A stretch of 30,128 bases of DNA from assembly GCA_023230525.1 (NCBI GenBank), contig JALNXE010000054.1, forward strand, positions 1 to 30,128, in the 5' to 3' direction. The notes under the pieces were generated by a model that was given only the letters and a program-made list of their open reading frames with translations, did not search any database and was not told where the DNA came from. This stretch comes from Desulfobulbaceae bacterium (GTDB taxonomy: Bacteria; Desulfobacterota; Desulfobulbia; Desulfobulbales; SURF-16). Every line of letters begins with the position of its first letter. Position 1 is the first letter of the stretch. This document shows positions 6,908-14,986 of the stretch, in pieces. The position numbers and the translations under genes are program-made.

Positions 6908-8269
6908 TCATACCATTGTCAGAAACCCCTCCCGCCGCAATATCGAAACAACATTCAACAGGGGCAACTCAAGGCCGTTCTCGGCAAACCCGAATCCCAC
7001 GAAATCACCGTTTTTGGCGCTCTTGAACTTCACCATGGTAACAGGCTCCCTTGCCACATCCGAGCAGACAATAACCCCGTTCCACTGGCCGTTTGTCACA
7101 AACACCAGCTGCGAACCGTTTTCATCGGGAACATCTGCCAGCAAATGGCCCGTCGGAACCATGATCGGCAGGGTAAGCTTTTTCAGTTTCTTATCCGGGA
7201 TCGTGGCCAGCGACCCCTTGAACTGCTTGGCCAGCCGTTTGAAAAAACTGCCGAAATCCTTGAGCGGCACATTGCTGTTTTTCAGATACTCCTGAAGCTT
7301 GTCTTTTGTCACCTCGCGGACCATGGCAATGGCACTTTCCTGAATATAGACAAGGGAATCTGCCACGGTAATGCCGCGCAGTTCCGTAGCCGGACAATTT
7401 TTTACCGAAATTTCTTCAGCGGCTATCGGCGGGGAAAGATATGCCCTCTCCCTCTCGCCCCGGCCCCCGCTTGCCGCCACCGGCTGCGGCGCTTCAGCAG
7501 CGATATCAGCGCTGACATCATCTTCAGGGATGTCTTCAGGGATATCCTGTTCAGTCCCGTCCACCGCCTTAGTTTCCCTGACATGCAACAGCTCGGTCAA
7601 CAGCTGCCTGATGGTCTCCCCCACATATTCCGCCCGCTCCAGGGAGTTCTGCAGATCGCTCACGAGGCGGTCCACCTCGGAGCGGTCGAGGGCAAGCTCG
7701 CTTTCCCGCAGATTAAGAACCTTCTGGCGCAGCTGATCGATATTTTCCGGCACCAGCGCCTCTTCATCAAAATCATCATCCGGCGGCTCCATCTGGCTGG
7801 CTGCAGTTTGAACGGCCGACGGATTATCCGATTTCGCCATCCCCCCCGGAGTTTTTTCCGCCTTTATTTTTTCTTTCAGGCTGTTAAATCGAAAATAGAG
7901 GCCCTTAAAAAGCTTTTCATCCTTTTCCAGATCAAACTCGTCCGCTTCGTAGAGATTAACGATATGGGCCATCGCCTCTTTAAGAAAATCAATGGATTCC
8001 GAAGGAGTGCTTTCTCCCTTCCGCTTCACGTATTCGAGCACGCTGCCGGCCATGATCAGAATGGCATGGGCCGCCTTTCTGTTTTTAAACCGCTGTTTCA
8101 GACAGGAAAAGGCGGCCTCAAGCAGATCAATCCTTTTGGCGGAGAGCCCCCAATCCTGCGCAATAATCTCTACCTTGAGCCGCTTGATCGACTCGTTAAT
8201 GGACAGTTGAATCACTTTTTTCTCCCCGGAAGCCGCCTGCTGAAAGGTTTGTTTTTCATTGTAGGCCAT
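6908..8269 (-). CDS. Large cytoplasmic protein of unknown function, PilZ partner candidate
   Basis: About 453 residues, no signal peptide or membrane helix. The N-terminal ~140 residues are helical and charged. A low-complexity acidic linker follows (EPPDDDFDEEALVP and later EDIPEDIPEDDVSADIAAE). A helical, probably coiled-coil segment (about 190-240) lies between, and the C-terminal ~170 residues form a different domain (NCPATELRGITVADSLVYIQ..., then LIMVPTGHLL-like and GFAENGLELPLLNVV). I do not recognise the family. The start at 8269 is chosen over a TTG at 8296, but neither has a strong ribosome site. It heads the minus-strand operon with pilZ and is divergent from the prepilin peptidase. 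Confidence 0.7.
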   Translation of the reverse strand: MAYNEKQTFQQAASGEKKVIQLSINESIKRLKVEIIAQDWGLSAKRIDLLEAAFSCLKQRFKNRKAAHAILIMAGSVLEYVKRKGESTPSESIDFLKEAMAHIVNLYEADEFDLEKDEKLFKGLYFRFNSLKEKIKAEKTPGGMAKSDNPSAVQTAASQMEPPDDDFDEEALVPENIDQLRQKVLNLRESELALDRSEVDRLVSDLQNSLERAEYVGETIRQLLTELLHVRETKAVDGTEQDIPEDIPEDDVSADIAAEAPQPVAASGGRGERERAYLSPPIAAEEISVKNCPATELRGITVADSLVYIQESAIAMVREVTKDKLQEYLKNSNVPLKDFGSFFKRLAKQFKGSLATIPDKKLKKLTLPIMVPTGHLLADVPDENGSQLVFVTNGQWNGVIVCSDVAREPVTMVKFKSAKNGDFVGFGFAENGLELPLLNVVSILRREGFLTMV

Positions 8270-8366
8270 AATTAAATTTTGTGGTATTCTTAACAATATT
8301 TTTTCTCAGGTGCAAGAAGCAAGCGCAGCCGGGAACATAAGTAATAATAGCAAATTATACATAAAG

Positions 8367-9149
8367 ATGGTCTTATATCCTAGCTTTCTCATAGCCTTTC
8401 TTTTCGGAATCGTGGTCGGCAGCTTTCTTAATGTGGCGATTCTCCGCATTCCCCAGCCGGGCCAGTCCGTTGTCTATCCGCCGTCCCATTGTCCCGAGTG
8501 TCAGACCCCGCTCAAATGGTATGACAATATCCCCCTGCTGAGCTTTATCATCCTCAGACGGAAATGCCGTTACTGTCAATGCCCCATTTCCTGGCAGTAT
8601 CCGTTGATTGAGCTGGCCATGGGTCTGCTGTCCGTGGCTCTGCTCCATAGTTTTCCCTTTCCCTGGCCGTTTATTGGATTTTTTCTTTTCACTGCGGCGC
8701 TGCTGGTGATCATGGTGATTGATTTCAAACACCAGCTCATTCCCGACATCATCAGCCTGCCCGGCATCATCCTGGGTTTTGCTTTCTCCTTCCTTAACCC
8801 ATCGCTTTCCTGGAGCGATTCGGGCTTGGGCATTCTCTTTGGCGGCGGCATACTTTTCCTCATCGCCTACTGCTATTATTTTTTCACCAAGCGGGTGGGC
8901 ATGGGAGGAGGGGATATCAAGCTGCTGGCCATGATCGGGGCCTTTCTTGGCTATCAGTCCCTGCCTTTTGTTATTTTCAGCAGCTCCCTGCTCGGCACGG
9001 TTGCAGGCGTCTGGGCCATGATCCAGCAGAAAAAAGGCGGGCAAACCGTCATCTCCTATGGTCCTTTTCTTGCCGCCGGGGCACTCATTTATCTCTTTTT
9101 TGAACCGCAGATTCAATTTTATTTACGATCCCTTTTACTCCCGGCCTAG
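8367..9149 (+). CDS. Prepilin peptidase (A24 aspartic protease)
   Basis: 260 residues, polytopic. It has the N-terminal cytoplasmic zinc-type loop with four cysteines (CPEC...CRYCQC, about residues 35-80), the N-methylase region, and both aspartate motifs of the A24 family (VIDFKHQLIPD and GGGDIKLLAMIG). It cleaves and methylates type IV prepilins and pseudopilins at the G|F site; a natural substrate is the pseudopilin at 1470-1997. ATG 8367 is used because it starts the first membrane helix; the longer frame from a GTG at 8310 adds a hydrophilic stretch with no family match. The ribosome site is weak. Confidence 0.92.
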   Translation: MVLYPSFLIAFLFGIVVGSFLNVAILRIPQPGQSVVYPPSHCPECQTPLKWYDNIPLLSFIILRRKCRYCQCPISWQYPLIELAMGLLSVALLHSFPFPWPFIGFFLFTAALLVIMVIDFKHQLIPDIISLPGIILGFAFSFLNPSLSWSDSGLGILFGGGILFLIAYCYYFFTKRVGMGGGDIKLLAMIGAFLGYQSLPFVIFSSSLLGTVAGVWAMIQQKKGGQTVISYGPFLAAGALIYLFFEPQIQFYLRSLLLPA

Positions 9150-9302
9150 CTTATGGTATTGTCTATTATTATAAAGACCAAAAAGCTGGCATTAGGCGGC
9201 CTTTGGCCTGGAGACAGAACCTGCGCGGAAAGACTCCATGATGCGGGCAGGAACTGCCTCATTAAATTTCTTTTAAATGAGTAACACAACAACTGACAAC
9301 AT

Positions 9303-10280
9303 ATGGAAGTCCTGCACCCGTACAACTTCTCGAATATAATCGCCCGCAGCCACAAAATGCAGGCAATTTTTCATACCATTAAAAAAATTGCCGATTTCAA
9401 GACCTCCATCCTCATCACCGGCGAATCCGGGACAGGGAAGGAGCTCATTGCCAAGGCTATCCATTACAATAGCAAACGCCGCGAAAATCCCATGATTGAC
9501 GTCAACTGCGGCGGCATTCCGGAAACCCTGCTGGAAAGCGAATTGTTCGGACACACCAAAGGGGCCTTTACCGATGCCTATCGCGTCAAAAAAGGCCTTT
9601 TTGAAGAGGCGGACGGCGGCACCATGTTTCTCGATGAAATGGGAGATCTCCCCCTGTCCCTGCAGGTGAAACTGCTGCGGGCCCTGCAGGAGGACGAGAT
9701 CCGTCCTTTAGGTGACAGCAAAGTCGTTAAGGTTGATGTGCGCATCATCACGGCCACGGCCAGAACCCTGGGCGACATGGTTAACAAGGGCCTTTTCCGC
9801 GAAGACCTCTTTTATCGGATCAACGTCCTGACCATTGAGGTCCCCCCCCTGCGGGAGCGCCGGGAAGATATCCCCTTGCTGGTTGAGCATTTTGTGCAGA
9901 AATACAATATCCGCCTCGGACTCGAAATCAAGGAGGTCCAGCCGGACTGCCTGCAGCGACTGATCAACTATGACTGGCCAGGCAACGTCAGGGAACTGGA
10001 AAATGTGATGGAAAGAAGCATGGTGCTGGCGGAAAAAGATGTGCTGACCACCGAAATCCTGCCGCCGGAGCTCCTGCGGCAAAGCGGCAGCTCAGCGCGC
10101 GACGATGTTTTTTTCTGGGACGAATTTTCCATCAAGACCAACACCAAAAAACTCGAAAGGCAGCTTATCAGTAAGGCCCTGGCTGAAACCAAAGGCAACA
10201 AGACCAAAGCCTCAGGTCTGCTGGAAATCAGCCTGCCCGCCCTCTTATATAAGATCAAAGAATATAATGTTGAAAGTTGA
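9303..10280 (+). CDS. Sigma-54 transcriptional activator without sensor domain
   Basis: 325 residues: an AAA+ sigma-54 interaction domain from about residue 10 to 240 and a Fis-type helix-turn-helix at the C-terminus (AETKGNKTKASGLLEIS). Walker A is GESGTGKE (about 40-47), Walker B is GGTMFLDEMGDL, and the arginine region and PGNVRELENV are present. The sigma-54-contacting loop reads GAFTDA instead of GAFTGA. There is no receiver, PAS or GAF domain, so it may be controlled by a partner or by abundance. The start is taken at 9303; 150 bp upstream hold no extra domain. It is followed by an intrinsic terminator. PilR-like and NtrC-like relatives are the alternatives. Confidence 0.88.
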   Translation: MEVLHPYNFSNIIARSHKMQAIFHTIKKIADFKTSILITGESGTGKELIAKAIHYNSKRRENPMIDVNCGGIPETLLESELFGHTKGAFTDAYRVKKGLFEEADGGTMFLDEMGDLPLSLQVKLLRALQEDEIRPLGDSKVVKVDVRIITATARTLGDMVNKGLFREDLFYRINVLTIEVPPLRERREDIPLLVEHFVQKYNIRLGLEIKEVQPDCLQRLINYDWPGNVRELENVMERSMVLAEKDVLTTEILPPELLRQSGSSARDDVFFWDEFSIKTNTKKLERQLISKALAETKGNKTKASGLLEISLPALLYKIKEYNVES

Positions 10281-10288
10281 TCTTTTCC

Positions 10289-10313
10289 CCCTGTTCAGCA
10301 GGGAATTTTTTTT
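10289..10313 (+). terminator. Intrinsic terminator after the sigma-54 activator
   Basis: CCCTG/CAGGG stem (10289-10293 with 10299-10303), loop TTCAG, two A residues, then eight T residues (10306-10313). Confidence 0.8.
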
Positions 10314-10463
10314 ATCCGGCAGTCGTTAATCCTAGCCGATTATCTCATCATATTTTTTTATCTTATTTTTTTTCTTGACTTTTTTTGCTCAGATAGCGAA
10401 TTCTACTTGACAAGCAGTTTGATTTTTAATAGTTTCAGTCAATAACTAATAACTATTATCAAT

Positions 10464-10679
10464 ATGCTTACTCGAATTCTACATTTCTATGTCGACGGAT
10501 TCCGCTCCATGAAGACCGGCCGCAAATTATGGGCCATTATCTTCATCAAGCTTTTTATCATGTTTGCCATTCTCAAGGTCTTTTTTTTCCCCGATTATTT
10601 ACAGACAAATTTTTCAAATGATGAGGAGAGGGCTGCCCATGTTTTCAATAACATCACCCAGCTCCCGCAAGACAAATAA
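10464..10679 (+). CDS. DUF4492 protein, cytochrome bd operon
   Basis: 71 residues with the family pattern FYVDGFRSMKTGRKLWAIIF...KLFIMFAILKVFFFPDYL: an amphipathic start and one membrane helix. DUF4492 genes typically stand just before cydA in epsilon- and deltaproteobacteria; the role is unknown but is presumed linked to the bd oxidase. It ends 14 nt before cydA, and a good ribosome site for cydA lies in that gap. The 150 bp before it hold a TTGACA (10407-10412) but no convincing -10 at standard spacing. Confidence 0.9.
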   Translation: MLTRILHFYVDGFRSMKTGRKLWAIIFIKLFIMFAILKVFFFPDYLQTNFSNDEERAAHVFNNITQLPQDK

Positions 10680-10693
10680 AAGAGGAGGTTATA

Positions 10694-12229
10694 ATGCTTG
10701 AACAAATCGATCTCACTCAGGTCAATTGGGCCCGCGCCCAGTTTGCTCTTACCGCTATGTACCATTGGATTTTTGTCCCGCTCACCCTGGGACTGTCCTT
10801 CCTGGTGGCGTTTTTCGAGAGCATCTACGTGCGCACGGGAAATGAAGAATGGAAACGGCTCACCAAGTTCTGGATGACACTTTTCGGCATCAACTTTGCC
10901 ATCGGCGTAGCCACCGGCATCATCATGGAATTTGAGTTCGGCACCAACTGGTCAAATTATTCCTGGATGGTGGGCGATATCTTCGGCGCCCCCCTGGCGG
11001 TTGAGGGTATCTTTGCCTTTTTCCTGGAAGCCACCTTTTTTGCCGTGATGTTTTTCGGCTGGAACCGGGTTTCCAAGGGCTTCCATCTCTTCTCCACCTG
11101 GATGGTCGCCGTCGGCTCCAACCTGTCCGCCCTGTGGATTCTGGTCGCCAACGGCTGGATGCAGTTCCCCACCGGCATGCTATTTAATCCGGACACCGCC
11201 CGCTTTGAAATGCAGAATTTCTGGGAGGTGCTTTTCTCCCCGGTGGCCATCAGCAAATTCACCCATGCCACCAGCTCCGGCTTTCTGCTGGGCTCCCTTT
11301 TCGTGGTCGGCATCTCCTGCTGGTACCTGTTGCAGGAACGGCATCAGACCATGGCCAAACGGAGCATTATCGTGGCCTCGGTCTTCGGACTGCTTTCCGC
11401 GACCTATGTTGGCTTTACCGGCGACGAAGCCGCCTATACCGTTGCCCAGAAACAGCCGATGAAACTTGCGGCCATGGAAGGCCTTTACGATGGCCAGACC
11501 AGCGCGCCGCTCGTTGCCGCAGGGCTTATCAACAGCGCCAAATTACCAGGAGACAACCAGCAGCCTTTTGCCATGGAAATCAAGATACCCGGACTGCTGT
11601 CACTTTTGGCCAACCGTGATCCCGGTTCCTTTGTTCCGGGCATCAATGACCTGGTGTTCGGCAACAGGCAACAGCATATTATCGGGGCCCAGGAAAAGAT
11701 TGAAAAGGGAAAAATAGCCCTTGAACTGCTGCGGACCTACAAGGAAGCCCGCAAAAGCGGCGATCAGGCCATTGCCGATGCGTCCCTGAAAGCCTTCGGC
11801 GACTACCAGGAGAACATGGGCTACGGTTATCTGAACAGCCCGTCCGAAGCGGTTCCGCCGGTTGGCATCGCATTTTATGCCTTCCACATCATGGTGGTCA
11901 CCGGGGCGATCTTCCCGCTGGTGCTGCTCCTCATTCTCTATTTTCAGATCAGAGACACTCTGGCCTATCAGCAGTGGCTGCTTTATCTTGGCATGCTCTG
12001 CATTCCGCTGGGTTATGTTTCCCAGCAGGCCGGCTGGGTGCTTGCCGAAGTGGGCCGCCAGCCCTGGGCCATCTACGGACTGCTGCCGGTAACAGTGGCC
12101 AATTCAAACCTTACCAGCGGCACGGTGATGACCACCTTTTTTCTCTTTCTCGGCATCTTCACCCTTTTGTTGATTGCCGAAATAAGCATCCTGGCGAAAC
12201 AGATAAATATCGGACCGGAGGAAAACTGA
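10694..12229 (+). CDS. cydA: Cytochrome bd ubiquinol oxidase subunit I
   Basis: 511 residues, about nine membrane helices. It carries the quinol-oxidising subunit and heme ligands: His24 (in RAQFALTAMYHWIF), His191 (KFTHATSSGF) and Met400 (YAFHIMVVTG) correspond to the b and d heme ligands of E. coli CydA. The quinol-loop KQPMKLAAMEG segment and the GWVLAEVGRQPW motif are present. It reduces oxygen to water with quinol electrons and contributes to proton motive force; in anaerobes it also protects against oxygen. An AGGAGG site lies 7 nt before ATG. Confidence 0.97.
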   Translation: MLEQIDLTQVNWARAQFALTAMYHWIFVPLTLGLSFLVAFFESIYVRTGNEEWKRLTKFWMTLFGINFAIGVATGIIMEFEFGTNWSNYSWMVGDIFGAPLAVEGIFAFFLEATFFAVMFFGWNRVSKGFHLFSTWMVAVGSNLSALWILVANGWMQFPTGMLFNPDTARFEMQNFWEVLFSPVAISKFTHATSSGFLLGSLFVVGISCWYLLQERHQTMAKRSIIVASVFGLLSATYVGFTGDEAAYTVAQKQPMKLAAMEGLYDGQTSAPLVAAGLINSAKLPGDNQQPFAMEIKIPGLLSLLANRDPGSFVPGINDLVFGNRQQHIIGAQEKIEKGKIALELLRTYKEARKSGDQAIADASLKAFGDYQENMGYGYLNSPSEAVPPVGIAFYAFHIMVVTGAIFPLVLLLILYFQIRDTLAYQQWLLYLGMLCIPLGYVSQQAGWVLAEVGRQPWAIYGLLPVTVANSNLTSGTVMTTFFLFLGIFTLLLIAEISILAKQINIGPEEN

Positions 12230-12230
12230 A

Positions 12231-13367
12231 ATGATCGGAAATCTTGATTATTCTACCCTGCAGCATATCTGGTGGATCATTGCCTCCCTGGTTGGTTCCC
12301 TCTTTATTTTTCTCACCTTTGTCCAGGGAGGACAGACGCTGCTGTTCACCGTTCCCAGAAGCGATGAGGAAAAGGCCCTGATCATCAATTCGCTGGGGCG
12401 CAAATGGGAGTTGACCTTCACCACCCTGGTGCTGTTCGGCGGGGCCCTTTTTGCCGCTTTCCCCAAATTTTACGCCACCAGCTTCGGCGGCGCCTACTGG
12501 GTGTGGATGCTGATCCTCTTCACCTTCATCATTCAGGCCGTCAGCTATGAGTACCGCAAAAAACCGCATAATTTCCTCGGTTCCACCACCTATGAGGCCT
12601 TTCTGTTCGTCAACGGCAGTGTCGGCATTCTGCTCATCGGCGCGGCGGTCGGCACCTTTTTCACCGGTTCAAGCTTCTCGCTCAACCAGTACAATCAGGT
12701 CACCTGGCAGACCCCATACCGGGGCCTTGAGGCGGCAAGAAATCTTTTCAACCTCTCCCTCGGCCTTTTTCTGGTTTTCAACGCCAGGGTGCTCGGCGCC
12801 ATGTACCTGATCAACAATATTGACCACAAAACACTCACCGACCGCTGCCGGAAATCGGCCTGGAAGAGCTTTCTCTGGTCCCTGCCCTTTCTGCTGTATG
12901 TGCTGGTCAATCTGCTGTTCATGCAAGGTTATGCCAGCAGCCCGGAAACCGGGGAAATCTTCCTGCAGAGCGGCAAGTACCTGCAGAACCTGATCGGCAA
13001 CCCCGTCACCTTGGGGTTGCTGCTGCTTGGTCTGCTGTTTGTCATTTACGCTGTGAACATCACCTGTTTCAAGGGTAAAAACAACGGCATCTGGTTCGGC
13101 GGCCTCGGCACCGTCCTGGTTGGGCTTGCCGTCTTTTTCCTGGCCGGCTTCAACAACACCGCCTTTTACCCGTCAAGCTATGATCTGCAGAGCAGTCTGA
13201 CCATCTACAATGCCTCGAGCAGCCATTACACCCTGACGGCCATGACCTATGTGGCCCTGTCCGTACCCTTTGTTCTTGCTTATATAGCCTATGTCTGGAG
13301 ACAGATGGACAGCAAACGGCTCACCATTGCCGAGCTGAAAAGCGAAAATGCCGAGGAAATGTATTAA
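12231..13367 (+). CDS. cydB: Cytochrome bd ubiquinol oxidase subunit II
   Basis: 378 residues with about eight to nine membrane helices, starting LQHIWWIIASLVGSLFIFL, and the CydB-type motifs GGAYWVWMLILFTFIIQAVSYEYR. It forms the heterodimer with CydA. The start follows the cydA stop by one base, with GGAGG just upstream, so the two are coupled. Downstream is a hairpin with T-run and then a small membrane peptide gene. Confidence 0.97.
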   Translation: MIGNLDYSTLQHIWWIIASLVGSLFIFLTFVQGGQTLLFTVPRSDEEKALIINSLGRKWELTFTTLVLFGGALFAAFPKFYATSFGGAYWVWMLILFTFIIQAVSYEYRKKPHNFLGSTTYEAFLFVNGSVGILLIGAAVGTFFTGSSFSLNQYNQVTWQTPYRGLEAARNLFNLSLGLFLVFNARVLGAMYLINNIDHKTLTDRCRKSAWKSFLWSLPFLLYVLVNLLFMQGYASSPETGEIFLQSGKYLQNLIGNPVTLGLLLLGLLFVIYAVNITCFKGKNNGIWFGGLGTVLVGLAVFFLAGFNNTAFYPSSYDLQSSLTIYNASSSHYTLTAMTYVALSVPFVLAYIAYVWRQMDSKRLTIAELKSENAEEMY

Positions 13368-13378
13368 TAATCATGGCA

Positions 13379-13407
13379 GGGATCATATAAAAAATGATCC
13401 CTTTTTT
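13379..13407 (+). terminator. Intrinsic terminator or attenuator after cydB
   Basis: Perfect 8-bp stem GGGATCAT/ATGATCCC (13379-13386 with 13394-13401), 7-nt loop, then six T residues (13402-13407). The small gene that follows has its own strong ribosome site, so partial read-through or a cleaved RNA is possible. Confidence 0.75.
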
Positions 13408-13427
13408 AGACATAAAGGAGAATAACG

Positions 13428-13520
13428 ATGCCCGTCATACTCATAATAAGCTGGATTGCCCTCCTCACTTTTTCCTACCTGGGGGCACTTATCATTCTGA
13501 AACTCACGGACAGTCTGTAA
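13428..13520 (+). CDS. 30-aa single-helix membrane peptide, possible bd-oxidase accessory
   Basis: ATG at 13428, stop TAA at 13518-13520, and AAAGGAG 7 nt upstream of the start. The peptide begins MPVILIISW, has one hydrophobic helix spanning most of its length, and ends LKLTDSL. Short single-helix subunits (CydX, CydS, CydH in other lineages) commonly accompany cytochrome bd, and this gene is directly downstream of cydB on the same strand. It has no sequence I can match to CydX, and the hairpin at 13379-13407 separates it from cydB. The translation signal is strong; the function is inferred from position and topology. Confidence 0.6.
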   Translation: MPVILIISWIALLTFSYLGALIILKLTDSL

Positions 13521-13537
13521 AAAAACCAGCGGAACCT

Positions 13538-13582
13538 GCGCCACTGAGGAAATGCCGGCAATAACGCATTTCCCAGCGGCGC
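13538..13582. terminator. Long hairpin between convergent genes
   Basis: 13538-13555 pairs with 13566-13582 with one mismatch and one bulge (GCGCC...GGAAATGC against GCATTTCC...GGCGC). There is no T-run right after it on the plus strand. On the minus strand a T-tract lies about 11 nt beyond. It probably serves as a transcription barrier for the minus-strand CutA-TPR gene, or for both sides. Confidence 0.35.
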
Positions 13583-13652
13583 GGTCATTGTTGATTACCA
13601 GAGCCGCTTGTCCGGCCTGGCATCGGCAAGCAGGATACCTACCCTGCCCCTC

Positions 13653-14978
13653 TCATAACCTTGCCCGCACTTCCTCGGCCTTCTGCTTGTCGCCCATCTC
13701 CTCATAGAGAGCCAGCAGTTCCTGCAGCACCCTCGGCTCGTCGGCACTTTTTTCCACGAGCTGCAGGCAGCATTTCTCCGCCTCGGCAAAATCATTTTTA
13801 AACCGGTAGGCCTTTGCCATGCCGAGCAGGGCGAACTGGTCATAGCCGATATTCATGCTCTGCCGGTAATGCTCAAGCGCATCATCCAGCCGGCCCAGCA
13901 GAACCATCGCATCACCAACCCGGGAATGGAGATTCTGGTTATGCGGTTCCTTTTCAAGAATCTTCAGCCAGTAACCAACTGAGTTTTCGTAATTCTGCAA
14001 CCCCCGCTGGGAATCGCCCATGCCGTACAGGGCAAAGATATTCCAAGGTTCCTGCTTCAGGGCCTTTTCATAGAAGTACGCCGCCTTCTCATACTGCTTG
14101 CGGCGGCGGTAGATGTTGCCGGCCATGGTGAGCACGGCGATGTAAGTATCATCAAGTTCGATGAACTTCTCAAAATAGGACAGGGCCTTATCGTGATCCG
14201 CCAGCTTGTAATAAAGATTGCCGATACCGCGCAGGGCATATTTATCGGTGCCGTCCAAAGACAGGGCCTTGAGATAAAGGGCTTCGGATTCGGAAAAATT
14301 ACCGATTTTCACGTAAGAATCCGCCAGCCGGGTCAGCACATGGATATCATCATGGTTCTGCTGCAGATAACGCTGCCAGAAGGAAATGGCCTTGCCTGCC
14401 TGGCCCAGTCCCCGATAGGCATCTCCCACCCCGCGCAGGGCAAACATATTCAGGGGATCGATTTCCAGGGTCTTTTCATAAAAACCGATGGCCTTGTGAT
14501 ATTTCCCTGTTTCCCGATGCAGGTCGCCCAAGCCCACCAGCACGTACGAGTTCTCATTGTCAATGCCCAAGGCTTCCAAAAAGGCGTTTTCCGCCTCCTT
14601 CCAGTTCCTTTTCTTCAAAAATTCCGAACCCTGCCGGGAAAGTTCGATGGCCCGCTTATGATCAGACTGCATGTTGCCCTTGGCCCACTGCAGATACTCG
14701 GACATAACATGCTCCGCCTCAACCGTGATCCATTGCGGCAGCTCATAGGGATGCTTTTCCTTGAGCCATATTTCGAATTTGCCGGCATTCTTGGCCAAAA
14801 ACTTAAAGGTGATGCGGTATTCTTCGTCGCGCTCCAGATTATCCTGCCACAGGTAATAGGACCGGATCGGCCCATCGATCTGGGCACAGGCCGCCAGCCG
14901 TTCGTTTACCGCCTCGCTGGCCAGCTTTTCCGCTTCTTCAAGGGTAGCAATCGTTGTCCATCCAATATGCATTATCAT
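13653..14978 (-). CDS. CutA1-domain protein fused to TPR repeats
   Basis: 441 residues. Residues about 1-102 match CutA1, the trimeric divalent-cation-tolerance protein: WTTIATLEEAEKLASEAVNERLAACAQI, then a tryptophan-rich SYYLWQ strand, EYRITFKF, and HPYELPQWI...YLQW. Residues about 110-440 are eight or nine tetratricopeptide repeats (for example YHKAIGFYEKTLEIDPLNMFAL). CutA normally stands alone at about 105-110 residues; fused to TPR it could form a trimeric scaffold. The role is unknown. It starts 8 nt after the HDOD gene stop, so cotranscription is likely. M3 (14972) is an alternative start. Confidence 0.88.
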   Translation of the reverse strand: MIMHIGWTTIATLEEAEKLASEAVNERLAACAQIDGPIRSYYLWQDNLERDEEYRITFKFLAKNAGKFEIWLKEKHPYELPQWITVEAEHVMSEYLQWAKGNMQSDHKRAIELSRQGSEFLKKRNWKEAENAFLEALGIDNENSYVLVGLGDLHRETGKYHKAIGFYEKTLEIDPLNMFALRGVGDAYRGLGQAGKAISFWQRYLQQNHDDIHVLTRLADSYVKIGNFSESEALYLKALSLDGTDKYALRGIGNLYYKLADHDKALSYFEKFIELDDTYIAVLTMAGNIYRRRKQYEKAAYFYEKALKQEPWNIFALYGMGDSQRGLQNYENSVGYWLKILEKEPHNQNLHSRVGDAMVLLGRLDDALEHYRQSMNIGYDQFALLGMAKAYRFKNDFAEAEKCCLQLVEKSADEPRVLQELLALYEEMGDKQKAEEVRARL

Positions 14979-14986
14979 TTCATGGC

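Noticed and set aside
6551..8275. Long plus-strand open frame (574 codons) opposite the pilZ and unknown genes.
   Set aside because: Histidine- and arginine-rich shadow translation. The minus strand has the PilZ motifs and ribosome sites.
9150..9302. Possible riboswitch before the sigma-54 activator (hairpin GGCC-TTT-GGCC and AGGCGG...ACTGCCT pairing).
   Set aside because: I compared it with the c-di-GMP-I consensus as I remember it and found no match to the conserved core; the pairs are short.
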